Below are positions 1 through 13,020 of a DNA stretch of 64,000 nucleotides, in pieces; position 1 is the stretch's first letter, and each line of letters starts with the position of its first letter. A program made the translations under genes and the position numbers. The notes under the pieces were generated by a model. It was given only the letters and a program-made list of their open reading frames with translations, was not told the origin of the DNA and did not search any database. The stretch comes from Rhodamnia argentea (Eukaryota > Streptophyta > Magnoliopsida > Myrtales > Myrtaceae). Location of the stretch: the NCBI RefSeq assembly GCF_020921035.1, contig NC_063150.1:34147826-34211825 (forward strand). The letters run 5' to 3'.

Positions 1-488
1 AACTGTGCGTGTCTCGATACGAAATTGAAACATGAAATTAGAAAAGAGATGCAAGAGAGGGGTGGGGGTGGAGCGACCAAGTGACGAGCAATGGCGCTCT
101 AAACTGATATGACCACCGTCATGGCGTTTCGACAAGGGCAAATCGTTGCCACAATGGAAAGCTGGAGACGGTTGCCCCAACTTTGGTTACATTATTCTTT
201 CTAAAGGTTTTAGCTTTTCCAATTTGGACTCATTTTAGGAAAAGCTTCTCTAACTGTACTTTTAGGAATGACACAATCCCATCCGTAAATTCACATACTA
301 TAACTGCCTATTTTACATAAAACACTTATTGGTTGAGAAATCGTATGGTCGGAAATAACTGTTAGACTGTTAGGCTAGCAGTTTTTTTTTTTTTTTTTCA
401 TATAGAATTTGGCTTCACACCAAGCAACTTACCAAAAAACGAAGTTCCCAGTACATAGTGGAGTTTGTTCGGGTGCACGTTTGAGTTG
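1..488. other. Intergenic, no gene seen
   Basis: AT-rich DNA with a poly-T run near 381-398. No reading frame with recognisable protein content and no RNA gene was seen on either strand. Confidence 0.5.
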
Positions 489-680
489 TGTTAGAAAATC
501 TCACATCACGTAACCGGCTTGGTGTGAAACAGTTAATATATTATAATTGGCTCATAACTAACAGTCTTAGCTTTTGAGTGATTGGAGATCCAACTTGATG
601 CATATTGAGCTCGGACTTTGGTTTCCTCTTAACGATATCCTCGGGTAAAGGTATTGGACTTTTATTGCATGTTCCCAACA
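489..680 (+). repeat. TRIM left LTR
   Basis: Begins TGTTAGAAAATCTCACAT and ends GTTCCCAACA. It shares blocks with 1296-1493: the CTCACAT start, the TTTAATATAT and GGCTCATAA region, TTTTTGAG, and the TCCAACA end. Confidence 0.65.
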
Positions 681-696
681 AACGATATCAGAGCCG
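681..696 (+). promoter_or_regulatory. Candidate tRNA-Met primer-binding site
   Basis: ACGATATCAGAGCC lies two bases after the left LTR. It resembles the common plant PBS for initiator tRNA-Met (TGGTATCAGAGCC) with changes in the first bases. Confidence 0.55.
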
Positions 697-770
697 AAGG
701 TAGGTTCGTGGGATAATAATCTGTTTTAGTGTGGTGAATATGTCAAAGAAGAAATCTCATAAACAACATG

Positions 771-1190
771 GTTTTGGGGCAACCTTCATATTTCGGTCTA
801 GCGGAAGAGATAGAGGATGAAGGTGGATGTCGTGGTGTAGCAGCGTGATCCCAATGGCAGTGTCCATGGTTCGTTCTAGAGAAATAAACTAGGGATGAAA
901 GTGGGCGTTGAAAGACATTCAAGTAGAGATAAGTAGAGGAAAGTGTAGTAAAGCGGTCCCTATAGCAGCCTTCATGTCTCGGTCTAGAGAAATAGACCAT
1001 GGATGAAAGTGGGCGTTGGAAGAGATTCAAGTTGTGATAAGTTAATGAAAGTGTAGTAAAGCGGTCCCTATGACAGCCTTCATGGTTTGGTCTGGAGAAA
1101 GAGACCGGAGATAAAGGTGGATGTCGAAGTGGAGATTCAAGTTGGGATAAGCTCATGCATAAGGATACGAGTCAATAGAAGATTAGTGGG
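771..1190 (+). repeat. Tandem array of ~109-bp units inside the TRIM
   Basis: About four imperfect copies. The landmark AGCGGTCCC (or AGCGTGATCCC) recurs near 842, 952 and 1060, each followed by a CTTCATG-like block, a GGTCTAGAGAAA block, GATGAAAGTGGGCGT and GATTCAAGT. The open frame on the minus strand here (743-1156) only translates this repeat and is not a gene. Confidence 0.7.
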
Positions 1191-1295
1191 CTTTCAATCT
1201 ATTCTGTTGTTTGGTGAATATCTCCATGAATGAATCTCGTGACAAACGCGGTTTTCGATTTCGAAGAAAGAGACTATGGTTGAAGGTGAGCGTCG

Positions 1296-1493
1296 TGTTA
1301 AAAAGTCTCACATTTGGAAAATTGATATGGTGTAGAGCATTTAATATATTTTATCCGGCTCATAATTCATTGACTTAAAGTTTTTGAGCAAAGATAAATC
1401 TAATTGGATAGGTTGATGGGAATGAACTTGGACTCCCTCTTGACAATCTATTTGAATGAACGTATGGAGTTTCTGCCACATGCGCTTCCAACA
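1296..1493 (+). repeat. TRIM right LTR
   Basis: Begins TGTTAAAAAGTCTCACAT and ends CTTCCAACA, and aligns in order with 489-680. The two copies have diverged by many substitutions. Confidence 0.6.
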
Positions 1494-4400
1494 AAGTTCT
1501 CTACAAAATATTGCGCTTACCATGATCACTTTAATTTGTGAACTAGTGCACTTCATTACTATTGCCAAAATCATGATGTTTCTTGTTCATAATCGATTTC
1601 CTTTTAGATCAATGTGAGACAGAGTCCCGCAATCTTGATGGGATTATGTGTACATTGCTTTATCTGTAATCGACATAATGGAGCAAACAGAGGGAAAATA
1701 AAGAGAAAAATAAGAAATGTCGCCATGCCAAAGTTAATGCGGAATCTCTCTTGATGTAGACTTCTAAGGCAAAAAGAATACCAAATTACCAACCCAAAAT
1801 CCATCTACGTCTGGTGGGACAAAAATTGGTTTTCTATGATATCTACAGCACAGTCCTCCTACCAAAGAAGCTTCGCTAATGAATTTCAGAAATTTAAAAC
1901 CACATGAAAGAAAAATGCTCAATAAATTTCTGCCTAAAGCTATTGATTCATACAAATTGAAAAAGCAAGTGAAGGGCTCTGTCAAGTAACTTTTACTTCT
2001 TTTAAAAAATAGTTATAAGTGCACCGAAAATCCTAAAGCCTGTCATAAAAGTGCTATTGAGTCGAAAAACTTTCAAAAAGTACAATCAAGTCCTTAAAAC
2101 TTGTCACAAAAGTGAAAACGATTCCTAAAACTTTCAAAATGTGCAATCTAGTCCTAAAACTTGTCACAAAAGTGCAATCTAGTCATAAAATTTTCAGAAA
2201 GTACAATTAATGGAAGAACTTGATTTTACCAATTTGATAAGTTTTAGGATTTAATTATATATGTTTTGAAAATTTTAAGAATCAATTGCACTTTCGTGAC
2301 AAGTTTTAAGATTTCTAATGCACATATCCCTTTAAATTTAGCAAAATTTATTCAACTTAAAACAAATATAAACCAACAAGACTTGGTGGTCACGGGTCGT
2401 TTTTGTCTGGCCTTTTTGTTATTTTTGGGTGGACCAATCTTGGTTTAGCCAGTTCTACGGGTAGTTTCTCGATGTTCTTTTCACCTTTGGTTTTTGGTGG
2501 ATAGAGTAATATTAGTTGAATTGTTTGACTCTAAGTGGCGCACGAGCAGAATTGATGTATTAAACAAGAGATAACAAGTCAATGTCCGTGGCCTTTTCTC
2601 GTGTTTCTTTGCCACATGTCAATGTTTGACTTCATCACAGAAAATTTTGTAAGTCTTATTAATCGATTAAGTCTAGGTCTTTTGGCTTATGCTTATCATC
2701 CTGATTCAGAGCAGTTTGCCCGCAGTTAATGAAATTCGAACAGGTGGCGTTCAATTCCCGAGCCGGAAATCCACATCACCCCCAACTAATTGCACAAATC
2801 TTGAAGGGTTGAGAAAAATTTATATAGGTAAAGTGAAGATGAGGATGAGAGAAGTGTAAGTGGCCTTATTGGCGAAAACCCACTCGAACACATAGGATGG
2901 ACCAATAGCTCATAGAACTGAGCACCGAGTTCCAAAAAAGAAAAAAAAAGCACATCGATCCAATTATACAAGAACAAAAAACTAACACATTTTTGGAGTT
3001 GTTAGTACCATTAAACTATACTTTTTTAAATATAGTTTTAGTAACTATCATTTGGTGCGGTTTAATTTAATGACCCAATTAGGAAGAGTGCATGGAGTGG
3101 GGTTACACCTAGCGTTTGTCGGGTGAGGCATGGACATGTGAAAGAATCAGATTCCTCGTGGTCCAAACCGGCCCATTCCCATCCTTACCATTGGACGCCA
3201 CCCGTTAGAATTTCATTAACTGCATGCGAACTGATTAGCATAATTAAAATTAAAAATTCAACGGATTGGGATTAGAAAATCAAGACATGTAACAACTCCT
3301 CCGAATTACTTAGCGTAGATTTTGATCACGATTTGACCTTTCGATTACCGCCCCAGCTCACACGCCGACATATTCCTCCTTTCAGGTTTTGAGTCTTTTG
3401 ACGCTTCAGGATCATGAAGAACATAATCCGAAAAAATTCGGCTTCACGCATTTTGGTCTCGTTTTGAGGCATGTTTAGGTGAAGGTTTCATGTGTTTGGC
3501 CTGCATTTGATGGTGGGGTTTGACTTGGTTTATGGAAGGGAAGACAATATTGCCTATGCATAGGATCTTATTGTTTCCCTCTCTTCTTCTCTGGCGTTTC
3601 CATCTTCATGTTCCTGTGATGTGCTCAACATGGATGTGCTTAAGAAGAAACTGACGGATTGAAGTGATATCGAATCAAGTTGTATCATGCACGTTGCTTC
3701 TAATGATAACGAATGTCGGGGCGAGAAAGGAGGCTACCTTGGCTCATTTAGTAATTCGTCCGGCGATTACTCGACATGTGGCTATTACAAAAAATGCCCA
3801 TTAGTTATTCCTTATTTGCCCGAAAATCATTCATCCCCACTTGGTACTCATTTTTCTCGACTGTTCTATGTTACTTGTGAAGGATCAAAATGGTCTCCGT
3901 ATCTCATATGTGGCAAGATTAAGAGTGTGGGCTCAATCATAAAACACAAGGCTTCGGCCCACAATGGTAGACCAGGAGCATTGTCAGTTGTTCTTGTAAT
4001 ATTCATATCCATTTCACTTTCTAAGGAAATATTAACTTCCTTTGGAGGGCTACTCGAGAAGTTCATTGGGCGACCTTATTTAAGAAAAAATCGTCATCAA
4101 GATGTTCTGCATCTCTCCGGAGATGGGCTGCCGGCGTTTCTACTCGGTTTGAGCGCTAACATGAGGATCTCACACCACGATGAAGGATTCAAGTTCAAAC
4201 TTAGAGAGAGGTCGTCGCTCAATACCGGTCAGATTCACTATTCAAAGATAAATGTGCCTCATGACTATGGCAATACCGAAATGCCAAAGGTCTCGATTCA
4301 CTATAGCAAGATACGGGCATTACTAGTATGAGTAGGACTCGAACTAAGTGATAATTTATAAATATCGACCATACTACTAGGCTGCCTATGTAGTTATCAA

Positions 4401-4519
4401 GCTAGCAATAGATGTCGTTCCTTAGTTGTTTATAACTTTTATATAGTCACCATATGTAAATTTAATTACTTGAGGTAAAGTATCATCATTCTCATTCTGG
4501 TTTAGGTGTAGTAGGATGA
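1494..4519. other. Intergenic, repeats only
   Basis: Contains the short tandem/inverted repeat at about 2013-2330 (listed separately). An open frame at 3687-4331 (+, 214 codons, ATG start) has no recognisable domain, signal or homologue that I know. I treat it as chance. Nothing else supportable was seen. Confidence 0.5.
2013..2330. repeat. Short tandem repeat with inverted right arm
   Basis: About four copies of a roughly 31-bp unit built on GTGCAATCTAGTCCTAAAA plus CTTGTCACAAAA or CTTTCAAAA (about 2078-2200). The right part (about 2255-2325) carries the reverse complement (GACAAGTTTTAAGATTTC, then GCAC). The structure suggests a small foldback or MITE-like element. Confidence 0.5.
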
Positions 4520-5110
4520 AGAAAAATTGTCCAAAAAGTCCTAAGCTTATTGCACTTTAGTCAATTCTGTCCTAAACGTTTTAATTGTGCCAATTGAGTC
4601 CTAAACATTTTCATGTTTTACTAATTAAGTCATAAACTTTTTTATATTTTACTAATTGAGTCTATCCGATCAATTTTAGCAGAAAATCGATGATGTGGAC
4701 GTTGTTAATCTTATGTGGCACGGCCGCCACTAACTTGGACAAATTTTAATTGCATTTTTATATTTATTTATTTTTTTGTTCCCTTCTTGGCCTTGCTAGT
4801 GACTGCTAGCTGGCAGTGATAAGCTTCGTCAAAGGCTGGCAAGGCACTCGCCTTTAGCTGGTCGCTGAGGAAGAAGGGAAGAAAAAAAAGAAAGAAAAGA
4901 GAAAAAAATTCAAAAAAATAATAAAATATTATTAAAAGTTATCCACATCAAAACCGACAGTGTCACGTAAGACGGAGTTTTTCAAAATTGGTCAAATTGA
5001 CTCAATTGACAAACTATAAAAATGATTAGTATTCAAATGACACAATCAAAAAATTTATGATTGAATTAAAAAAAGCGCAAGAAATTAAAAAGCTTTTGAA
5101 CAATTTTCCC
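4520..5110. mobile_element. Non-autonomous inverted-repeat element
   Basis: The left end reads GAAAAATTGTCCAAAAAGTC and the right end, reversed and complemented, reads GGGAAAATTGTTCAAAAGC. The arms continue with related 'TTGAGTCCTAAAC / TAATTGAGTC' blocks. The centre is purine-rich with a GC-rich patch (TAGCTGGCAG, GGCTGGCAAGG). No ORF is present. Related elements occur at several places in this window. Confidence 0.55.
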
Positions 5111-8100
5111 GTAGAATGAAAGCGACGTTTCACCAAATAACCAATTATAACACAATCAATCAAATCAAGAGCCAATCTCCATGGGCTTGTGCACGACTTT
5201 TGTTACTCATCTATTAAATGCGATGCGTATTTTAACTCCCCATCAGATCCAAATCAAGACCTGGCCCGGAAGGAGAATAAAAAAGTATGTCGGGTCAATC
5301 AATATAGTAGATGCATATAATTCGTTGAAACATCAAACAATAAAGTCTTCAACTAATTGTTCATGCACGGAATTGATAACGAGATGTGCACATGAATTCT
5401 CGACCGACCCCTACTTGATCTGCATGGTGACAGGCTTCTCAGGTAGGCGTGACCCGCGTCGCTGGTCTATGACATAGTAATCGATCGCATTCATGGCAAA
5501 AAATGATGTGGTGGAGCTCAATCACGCAATTGAGTGAAAGTCATTGTGAGTTCCGATTGAAGTTTGTGGAGATTCGAAGTGCCTCTACACGAGATAACTT
5601 TATCGATAGACGGTGAATTGTGAATTAATCGATTGTTCGAATTGCAATTCACTCAATTTGGGACAATTATTTTTTTGCTCGAAACATCCTCTTCTTCCAC
5701 TAAGAACCACTAATAAAACATAGTTAATGAGGTTCAGAACATAGAACATACCAAAGAAACTAGGGATTAGTCACGCAAGTATCGGGGAGTACTTTCTTTC
5801 GGTAAGCTTTCATAATCCAATTAACTAAAAGATTCGCCTCTCGGCAAACTTTTACGATCTCAACAAGGCGATGTTGAGATTGTACTTTTCTAAGGCTCTA
5901 TTTGTTTCATGAAAAATGAATGTTCTCATGTTATTTTTCAGAAATGATCGGTTATGATGTTTTTAATAATCGGGTGATAAAAAAAATATTATCATTATCG
6001 ATAACAACCGATATCCAAATACTATCGTGCACGATGAAAATATACTTCGTTCATTCATTTTCGTAAGCGATATAAACAATCATTTTCAGGAAAGTGTTTT
6101 TCAAACCATTCATCTAAGTTCTCATCCTCAATGCACGAGTTGTTTCTCGTTTATATTGATCGCGCGATCGATTTTCGCTTTTGTCTTCGTTTGTTACTTA
6201 GGCACCAAACGTCAACGTTTGCTACCTCGATATCAAAGGCGTGCGAATTGCCTTTACAACTGGAAAGTTGACCCAAACAAAGAAAAGAAGAAAATAAAAA
6301 ATAAAAACTTAGCAGGTGGAAGGACAATAACTGCTTGCAGGATGGATTAGTTGAAGAGTGGGCACGACATATGGTCACATCGTGACCGTGCGTGACATGT
6401 TCATCGGTCCCGATTGCCCATCTCCGATTACTCAAGACATTGACCTTCAATCGTCAATTCATCACCAGGTTGGGCCACAAAAGTCTAATTCAACAAGCAT
6501 AAGCAACGGATGCTTTTTTTTTTTTATACCATTTCCATAGGATTGATTAGTAATCATGTGAATTATACACGAAATACGTTCATGGGCTTTGCGATAGGTT
6601 TTCGACTCATTGATCAAATCTAATGTCTCATAGTTGTATTATTTTTTTTTCCCTACGTGGGTATAGGTGCTTATGTTAAAAAAAAAGGTGGTGATTGTAC
6701 AAGCATCGATGATTATTCACGCAAGCATCGATGATTATTAAAAAAAGTTCACGTCGGCGTCGATCGCTCCACGTCAAAGATCTTTGGTCAAAATTGACTG
6801 GATATACTGAATTGGTAAAATGCAAAATATTTAAGACTAAATTGACCAAAAAAAAAAGTTTAAAATTGAATTGGCACAATTACAATATGTTCATTATTTT
6901 TTTGGCAATTTCTTCTAATGGGAGATATCTTAAGTGCCAACTAGTTGATAAATTCGTTAGTTTGGCTTTGTAGGAGCTAATCATGCTTTGGAATTTGAAG
7001 AGTTAAGAGAGTTAGTTAGATTTGAAGCCAATTTATCTTTTTCCAACAATTAATCTTCGAGAAGCATATCCTAGCCCAAGCTCTTATATATTTTGGGAGC
7101 GTTTAGTGACTAAACCTTAACAACTTTTTCAGTTTGGAAGGAAAATCCAAAGAAAGGGATCTTTCACATCCTTAAATCAAAATCTACTTCCACCGTTGAT
7201 TTCAATTTAGTCCAAAAATGGAACTAATCACGAATCTTCATGCTAGTAAATCACTCATCTGAGGTGTGCGCTAATCGCTGTTCGATTAAAGAAATTATTT
7301 ACACTTAAATAAGACAATTTATGAAATAAATTCTTTCGACGAGAAAATATTATTCGATAAATAACCAACAAAGCAACCAAGAAACCCTAGCCGGTAAATC
7401 TTTCCATCCGTTCGCAAATTCTACTAGTCATCACCCAACTCATGAACCTACTTTGGAGGCGTTTCTAATTCGTGCTGAGTCTGAGTCTGAGTCAGAGTCA
7501 CGGCGTGGAAATCGATGGCTCAATATATTTTAATAATTTTTTCATTTATATAATTTTTTTTTAGTTTTTCTTCCCCAGACTCATAGTCGGCACGCTCCTG
7601 CTGACTTTGGGCAAGGGCCATTACACCCTTGCTGGCCAAGGCGAGGCTGCATGGCCTGTCGCAAATATATGGCCCAGCGAGGGCATCGCGGCGAGCGCCG
7701 ATCCTAAGTCGAGGGAAAGAAAAACTAAAAAAGACAAGAAAAAATAAAAAAAAAATAAAATCAATTATTAAACTATTATTAAAAAAATCAATGTCAGTTC
7801 CAACTGGCCAAATACAAAAAGTTTATGATTGAAATGGAAAAGAAAATGTTTAGGACTGAACAAGCACAATTATAATAGGTTTAGAATTTTTTTTGTAATT
7901 TTCTCGTTATTGGCAAATCTCCTTTCGAAGGGGTTTCAAGTACTCGTTTCCTTACTAGAGTTTGGGTTTGGGAGTCAAGACTATCAAGGCCATATAAGGA
8001 ATATGATCGAGTTCGAATTGGATGATCTCTCTTACAATTCCTCAATATAAATGTACAAGGAAAAATTTAGCAGGTTGCGATAAACCTGTCAAAATGCATT

Positions 8101-9452
8101 ACAGACCTATTTCTTAACCCATATATAATGGGTTGAGTTGTTATATGAGTTAATTATATTCAGTAAATGAGTTTAAACATGAGATGAGTTAGGCTTACAA
8201 CTTACTTAAATCCAACGCACATTGGTAACTCTTTCTTCATTTTCTCTCATACTCACTCGATCTTGCGCTTGTTAATTTTCCACTTTAACCTCAGTTTGAA
8301 TATGAGTATTCCTACATTTGGTTAAATATGAAAGTATTTTAGCAATATGAATTGGGTTGAGTATGATTTGGGTATGAGTAGAGAGGTATGAGTCAACAGA
8401 TTTGCATTATATAGATTTACATTGCATGAAAATAGGTCAAAATGGATTTTAAATTGTACCATTTTTTACCGGAGCTACCTATTTCACAGGTCTAGATCGC
8501 GAAGACAGCAATCTCCTAAGCAATTTGCACTCATATCTGTGAATAATCTCAATCGGTCGCACATACATAATTGTTGTTTTCAAATCAGTATAGCGAACAG
8601 GCGAACATGCACAGCAAGCAATTGATGGATTGGCATGTTCAACCAACTCCATCAATACTTCAACTATTTTGACAAGAAATCTTTGGTCCACGCAGGGATT
8701 TGTCAAGCTGGTCTAGAATTTGCACATAGACTAGTCTTCTTTGGTTGAATGAAGATCGATCCAACTACTTAATTTAATAACCTCGCAAGAAATAGGGTCT
8801 TGTTAGCATGACAATATAACAATATGAGGGTGAACTACTAGTCATAAGATCAAAAGTGGATCCCACAATAATGGCTATATATTTTTTTACCATTCATAAT
8901 ACTTGTAGTTGATATTGCACCGTTATATTGTTACACTTCAGCTTCTCAAATCCCCAAGAAATAATCAGAAAATTCGACAAGAGATTGGTTCGCTCCATGA
9001 ACACTTCAACAGCACTAATTTCTAGCTTAAAAAATGATGCGCGGTTGAATCGATGAGAGATTTGTTAACTGTTCTAAAAGTTTAAGCTATCGGATGAAGG
9101 TGTGATTTAATATCTTAGTTATTCTATCAATTGCAAAACAGTTGATGCAAAAACGTTATGTGATTTATATTACAAATGGAGACGGATCAACAACTCGACC
9201 CTCTATTCGAGTCGAATTTTGGGTAAAAAGATGATTTTGCGCATGTAATGACCCGATCCGAATTTGTCAAACTATGAGAAAAGAGGTACTCTTAATTATA
9301 TCACTCTAAATTAATCTCATACTTATTCATCACTCGTTGAGGCTTGAGCTGTTACAGTAGACGCACTCGAAATGTATACAGCACAAAGGAACCAAACATA
9401 GGTAAACATAGCAATAATGACATAAACAGTTGCATGAGATGAACATCGTAAG
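5111..9452. other. Intergenic, degraded repeats
   Basis: No recognisable gene. Holds MITE-like debris at about 5889-6130 (GTTTGTTTCATGAAAAATGAATG, related to the element at 13793), fragments of the inverted-repeat family at about 6780-6920 and 7520-7910, and a GAGTCT-rich patch near 7470-7500. Several open frames of 60-110 codons exist here, but none has recognisable content. Confidence 0.5.
7520..7910. repeat. Fragment of the inverted-repeat family
   Basis: Shares with the elements at 4520 and 14486 an AT-rich arm, a GC-rich core (GCTGGCCAAGGCGAGGCTGC) and a right arm with CACAATTATAATAGGTTTAG. The left arm is poorly preserved. Confidence 0.4.
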
Positions 9453-10927
9453 CTACGCATATTTCACGTTCGGGGGTGCCGACGACGATGCCAGTGAAAG
9501 AAGCTCCTTGTCCTTCTCGAACAGGGCCATGTCCTCTGGCTTGAGATTAGCATATGCTTCTATGCCGCCTCCATCTCTGGTGTCGAGGAAGGAGACGAGG
9601 TTCCAGTAAGGAAGCGCGGAGGACCCGACCCACGCGGGCTTGCCCCATCCGAAGTCGGCCTCGTAGGTCGGGAACCGGCACAGACTCGTGAAGCTGAAGG
9701 GCACGATCTCGCCTTTTGAAATCCGGGCCGAGCGTTCCTTCATGAAGTTCAAGTGCCCTTCGCCTTCTCTTAGCTTCTTCACGTAGTCCGTGTTCACTTC
9801 CTTTATTGCTTCTCTCACCTTGTTATCGGGGGAAAAAAAAAAAAGGACAAGAAACAAACATGACTTCAGAAAGCATTCGATCACATACTGATTCTTTAAA
9901 AAAAAAAAAAATGGATTGACACTAATCTTAAGCTTATGTCCTCCACTTTGGCTATCTGTAGAATGATTTTCTCTAGCTATACCTGGTTCACGATCATATG
10001 TTCATCAGTATCAATGGTTGGCATCGCCAGGGCAATCCTACTTATGTTCCCGAAATGGCGGTCTGACAATGGCGGATCCATCCTCGGACGCAAGTTCACT
10101 GCATGTAGCACCGTGTATATCTTGTCATTCTCGCTGGTGCAGTCTGGTTTCTTTTGCGTGCTCTCCATGTACCGCCTCCACAAGAAGGCCGACAAGGCCT
10201 CGACTCTCGTCGGCCGCCTTATCTGGCCTTCTGCCTCGACCTTCTCATTGTTGCAATACTTATCTCGAAGGGCGGCTATCGACACGGCGTCGAAGACGAA
10301 CCGCTTCGTAACGAGGCCTTCCTTCAAAATCCCCGTACTTGGTGCAAATCCCGCTAGATTCATTGGCGGGAAAAGAGAGGATGACTCGAAAACGGGAGAT
10401 ATTATCTGGCCGCCGTCGCCACGAGCGACCGTGGCCCAACTATTGAGGAAAGAGAAGAACGACAGCGCGTCAGCGAGCTTGTGGGAGACGCATAGTGCTA
10501 GGCACAACCCTCCGCACTCAAAGAAGCTAACTTGGACGGCCGTGGCGAGATCGCCCAAGTCGTAGAGCTTGAAGGGCAAGAGCCGGTCAAGCTTCTCGGG
10601 GTCAGGACTTTCGAGGACCTCCGAGAGCCGGCATGTGGCTTGAGCCACCACGAAGTGGACGCCATCGTCGTTGCATTCGACGTAGAGGTTGTCTCTTAAG
10701 CGCCCAGCGAGTGGGTAGAACCCGGTTAGGGTTTCAGAGAGAGATCGCTTGATCTTGGAGAGTTTTTCCTCGTTGGTGAGGGGATCGTCTTTGGAGAAAA
10801 AGAGGAGGAGGGGCATGAAAATTGGGGGCGCGATCTGGTCGAGGAAGGAGAGGCTGTGGCGGCGGAGATCGGGAGGTGTCGGAGAAGATGGCTTGATGGT
10901 CTCTGCGTGTTCTAGTATCACCTTCAT
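9453..10927 (-). CDS. BAHD acyltransferase (vinorine synthase-like)
   Basis: Two exons, 10927-9983 and 9818-9453, joined in phase 0 across a 164-bp intron, give 436 residues, the usual BAHD length. The family transfers acyl groups from acyl-CoA to alcohols or amines in specialised metabolism, in the cytosol. The HXXXD catalytic motif is present as HKLAD (residues 149-153) and the structural DFGWG motif is at 370-374. The N-terminus (IKPSSPTP, then LSFLDQIAPPIFMPL) is typical of the vinorine synthase / clade III group. The intron falls after VNQ, a position common in this family. The ATG at 10927 is the first in frame and sits 54 bp below a TATA box. Acceptor and donor cannot be told from sequence. 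The frame is intact and looks functional. Confidence 0.93.
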
Positions 10928-10980
10928 TGTTCGATAGTGTTACGATGCAGATGGAGATGGTGATGATCGAGCATAATGGG

Positions 10981-10989
10981 ATTTATATA
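10981..10989 (-). promoter_or_regulatory. TATA box of the BAHD gene
   Basis: The minus strand reads CTATATAAAT about 55-60 bp upstream of the ATG. This spacing would give a 5' UTR of about 25-30 nt. Confidence 0.6.
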
Positions 10990-12510
10990 GAGAGAAGAGA
11001 GACAAAGGTGAGGGTGAAAGCCATACGATGACCTCTGTACTTTTTCATCTTATATTGGCAAATAAGGATTTTAATGCCTAATACATATCCATACATCTTT
11101 TATAGTTACATCTTGCATATGAACTAATTATTGACCCCTGACATGATCAACTTTTTTTTATGCGTGTGCGGGATGGCGAATGAGTTTGGAGAGAGAAGGA
11201 AGTATGGATAAATCAGAATGCAGAATGCATGGGATGAACGTCGATAGGTAAATGTGAATACAAGTTAAAATACGATCACCACAGAGGCATACGGGTCCCA
11301 GGATGCATCCCCAGTCTAGGATAGGGATCGGGATTGATGGAGTTCACTACCAAGATTTATAGAACGAACCACTCGTCAAGGATATATGACTTCGGAATAG
11401 AAGAAGCTCACTACCAAAGCCTACAGAAAATCATCAGCTAAGAGTTAAAGATACAACACTTCTTGGCTCACCATCAAGGAAGAATTCACCTTACAAGGAT
11501 ACAAAAACTAGGCTAAATATTGGTTTACGTGGAGATAAATTTTGTATATTCTCAATATTCAAATCGATTATGTTTACAAATGAGAACTCGCCTCTATTTA
11601 TAGAGAAACTAAGACATACAAAATAGACAAACATTAAAAACATATGAACTACCCAACCAAAGAAGACATAGGAACCGAAAAGCACAATCAAAATTTAGGA
11701 ACTATAGAATGCCTTAAATCCCCTAGAGACTTAAATTTTGACTCATGAAGCCTGCAACACATTTAAGGCTCATATAATTAAGACTATAAACATTTGACCA
11801 AACGCAAGTGATTATACTTATACTCTAAATTCGTTCACCTGCCTATTCAACCTAATAGACATCTCGAAAGATCAACAAATATCATAGGAAAATCATTTGC
11901 AGTAGCCTTCGGCTCTTGGGTAGTCGATTATTATTCTCATAATCGACAATGAACTTGTAAGTCGACACTTAGATAGCCGATTGCCAACCATGAATCGACT
12001 GCTCTCTTGCACAATCGACGTCTTCAACTTGAACCCATCAACAAAGCCCGATGCTCCTGCATCAATTCTCCTGACCACAGTGAATTAAATATATTGCACT
12101 AGAGCTCACCTAAAAAACTTCTAGTGTGAAATTATTTTGCTTATACCCTAAACTCGATTAGTGTTTATAACTTCATGTGGGACATTCATGAGACATCAAT
12201 TTGCTCGAACAGATTAATCCCACCAAATGAGAGAAATTGGAATGCGTGGCCACGTTCTAAATCATTGATTCTCCACGTCACTTGGAAACTCACCACAAAA
12301 ACAATTGATAAAGATTGGAAAGCCTCTCGCAATTAATGGGAACCGCCCGGACAGGCGAAAGGAAACTGATCCGTTGACTTCTCTAAGCATGGTTTGAATG
12401 GAAAATGCCACTATGGACGAGTATTTGGGTCCAAAAGAGCAGAGCTACGTGTGGTATGTCCGCGTCATACAAGAGAAAAGAGGGTATGTTGCTCCTGTTT
12501 CAATCAATAA

Positions 12511-13020
12511 GTTTTTTTTTTTGGAGAAATTATAAAAAAAGTAATAAATTTATTATACATATGTCAATTTAGTGTAAATCTTTGAATTTCTTTAATCTAG
12601 TGGAGATTTATCAATGTAAAACGTTTGGCCAATTTTGGCCGGCAATCGCTGATATGGATGCCGGTTGTCCTACGTGACATGACCGGTGCTGACGTAGATA
12701 ATTATATATTATATTTTTTATTTTTATTTCTTTTTTTCCTTCTTCCTTCCATTATCGTCATGGCTGCGGAGGAAGAAGAATGAAAAAGAATATAAAAAGA
12801 AAAGGAAAAAAAATACATAAAAACTTTCAAAAATGTTCAAAATTATCCATAACAGTGTTAGGCGTCCTTACGAGCACATCCGGTGTCCACATCAACAATT
12901 TATTTGCCAAATTTGGCTATAAAAAAGTTTGAAATTAAATTGGCTAAATTGAAAAATTTATAATTGAATTGACATCCGTACCGTACAATATATTTATGAA
13001 TTTTTTGGTGATTATTCAGT
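12511..13020. mobile_element. Inverted-repeat element (same family)
   Basis: The left arm (ATAAATTTATTATACATATGTCAA) is mirrored by the right arm, which on the opposite strand contains ATAAATATATTGTACG followed by GTCAATTCAATTATAAA. The core has TTTTGGCCGGCAATCGC and a poly-purine stretch (GGAAGAAGAATGAAAAAG). It is non-coding. Confidence 0.5.

Larger units (their letters stand above)
489..1493 (+). mobile_element. TRIM-like miniature LTR retroelement
   Basis: Two diverged direct repeats of about 190-200 bp, both starting TGTTA and ending CCAACA, flank about 615 bp of non-coding DNA. Directly after the left repeat is a sequence close to the initiator-tRNA-Met primer site (TATCAGAGCC core). 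This arrangement of small LTRs, PBS and no gag-pol is that of terminal-repeat retrotransposons in miniature. The interior is a tandem array of about 109-bp units. The LTRs differ at many positions, so the insertion is old. No convincing target duplication was found; the two flanks share only AGTT. Confidence 0.65.

Noticed and set aside
743..1156. 137-codon minus-strand open frame with internal protein repeats
   Set aside because: The repeated peptide is just the translation of the ~109-bp tandem array in the TRIM.
2735..2775. Possible tRNA/SINE B-box (GTTCAATTCCCGAG)
   Set aside because: No acceptor stem or A-box upstream. Treated as chance.
3687..4331. 214-codon open frame on the plus strand
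   Set aside because: Starts with ATG and is fairly long, but shows no domain, signal, repeat or family likeness and sits in repeat-rich DNA. No neighbouring exon-like pieces were found.
9936..10565. 209-codon plus-strand frame over the BAHD gene
   Set aside because: It is the antisense shadow of BAHD exon 1, which carries all family motifs on the minus strand.
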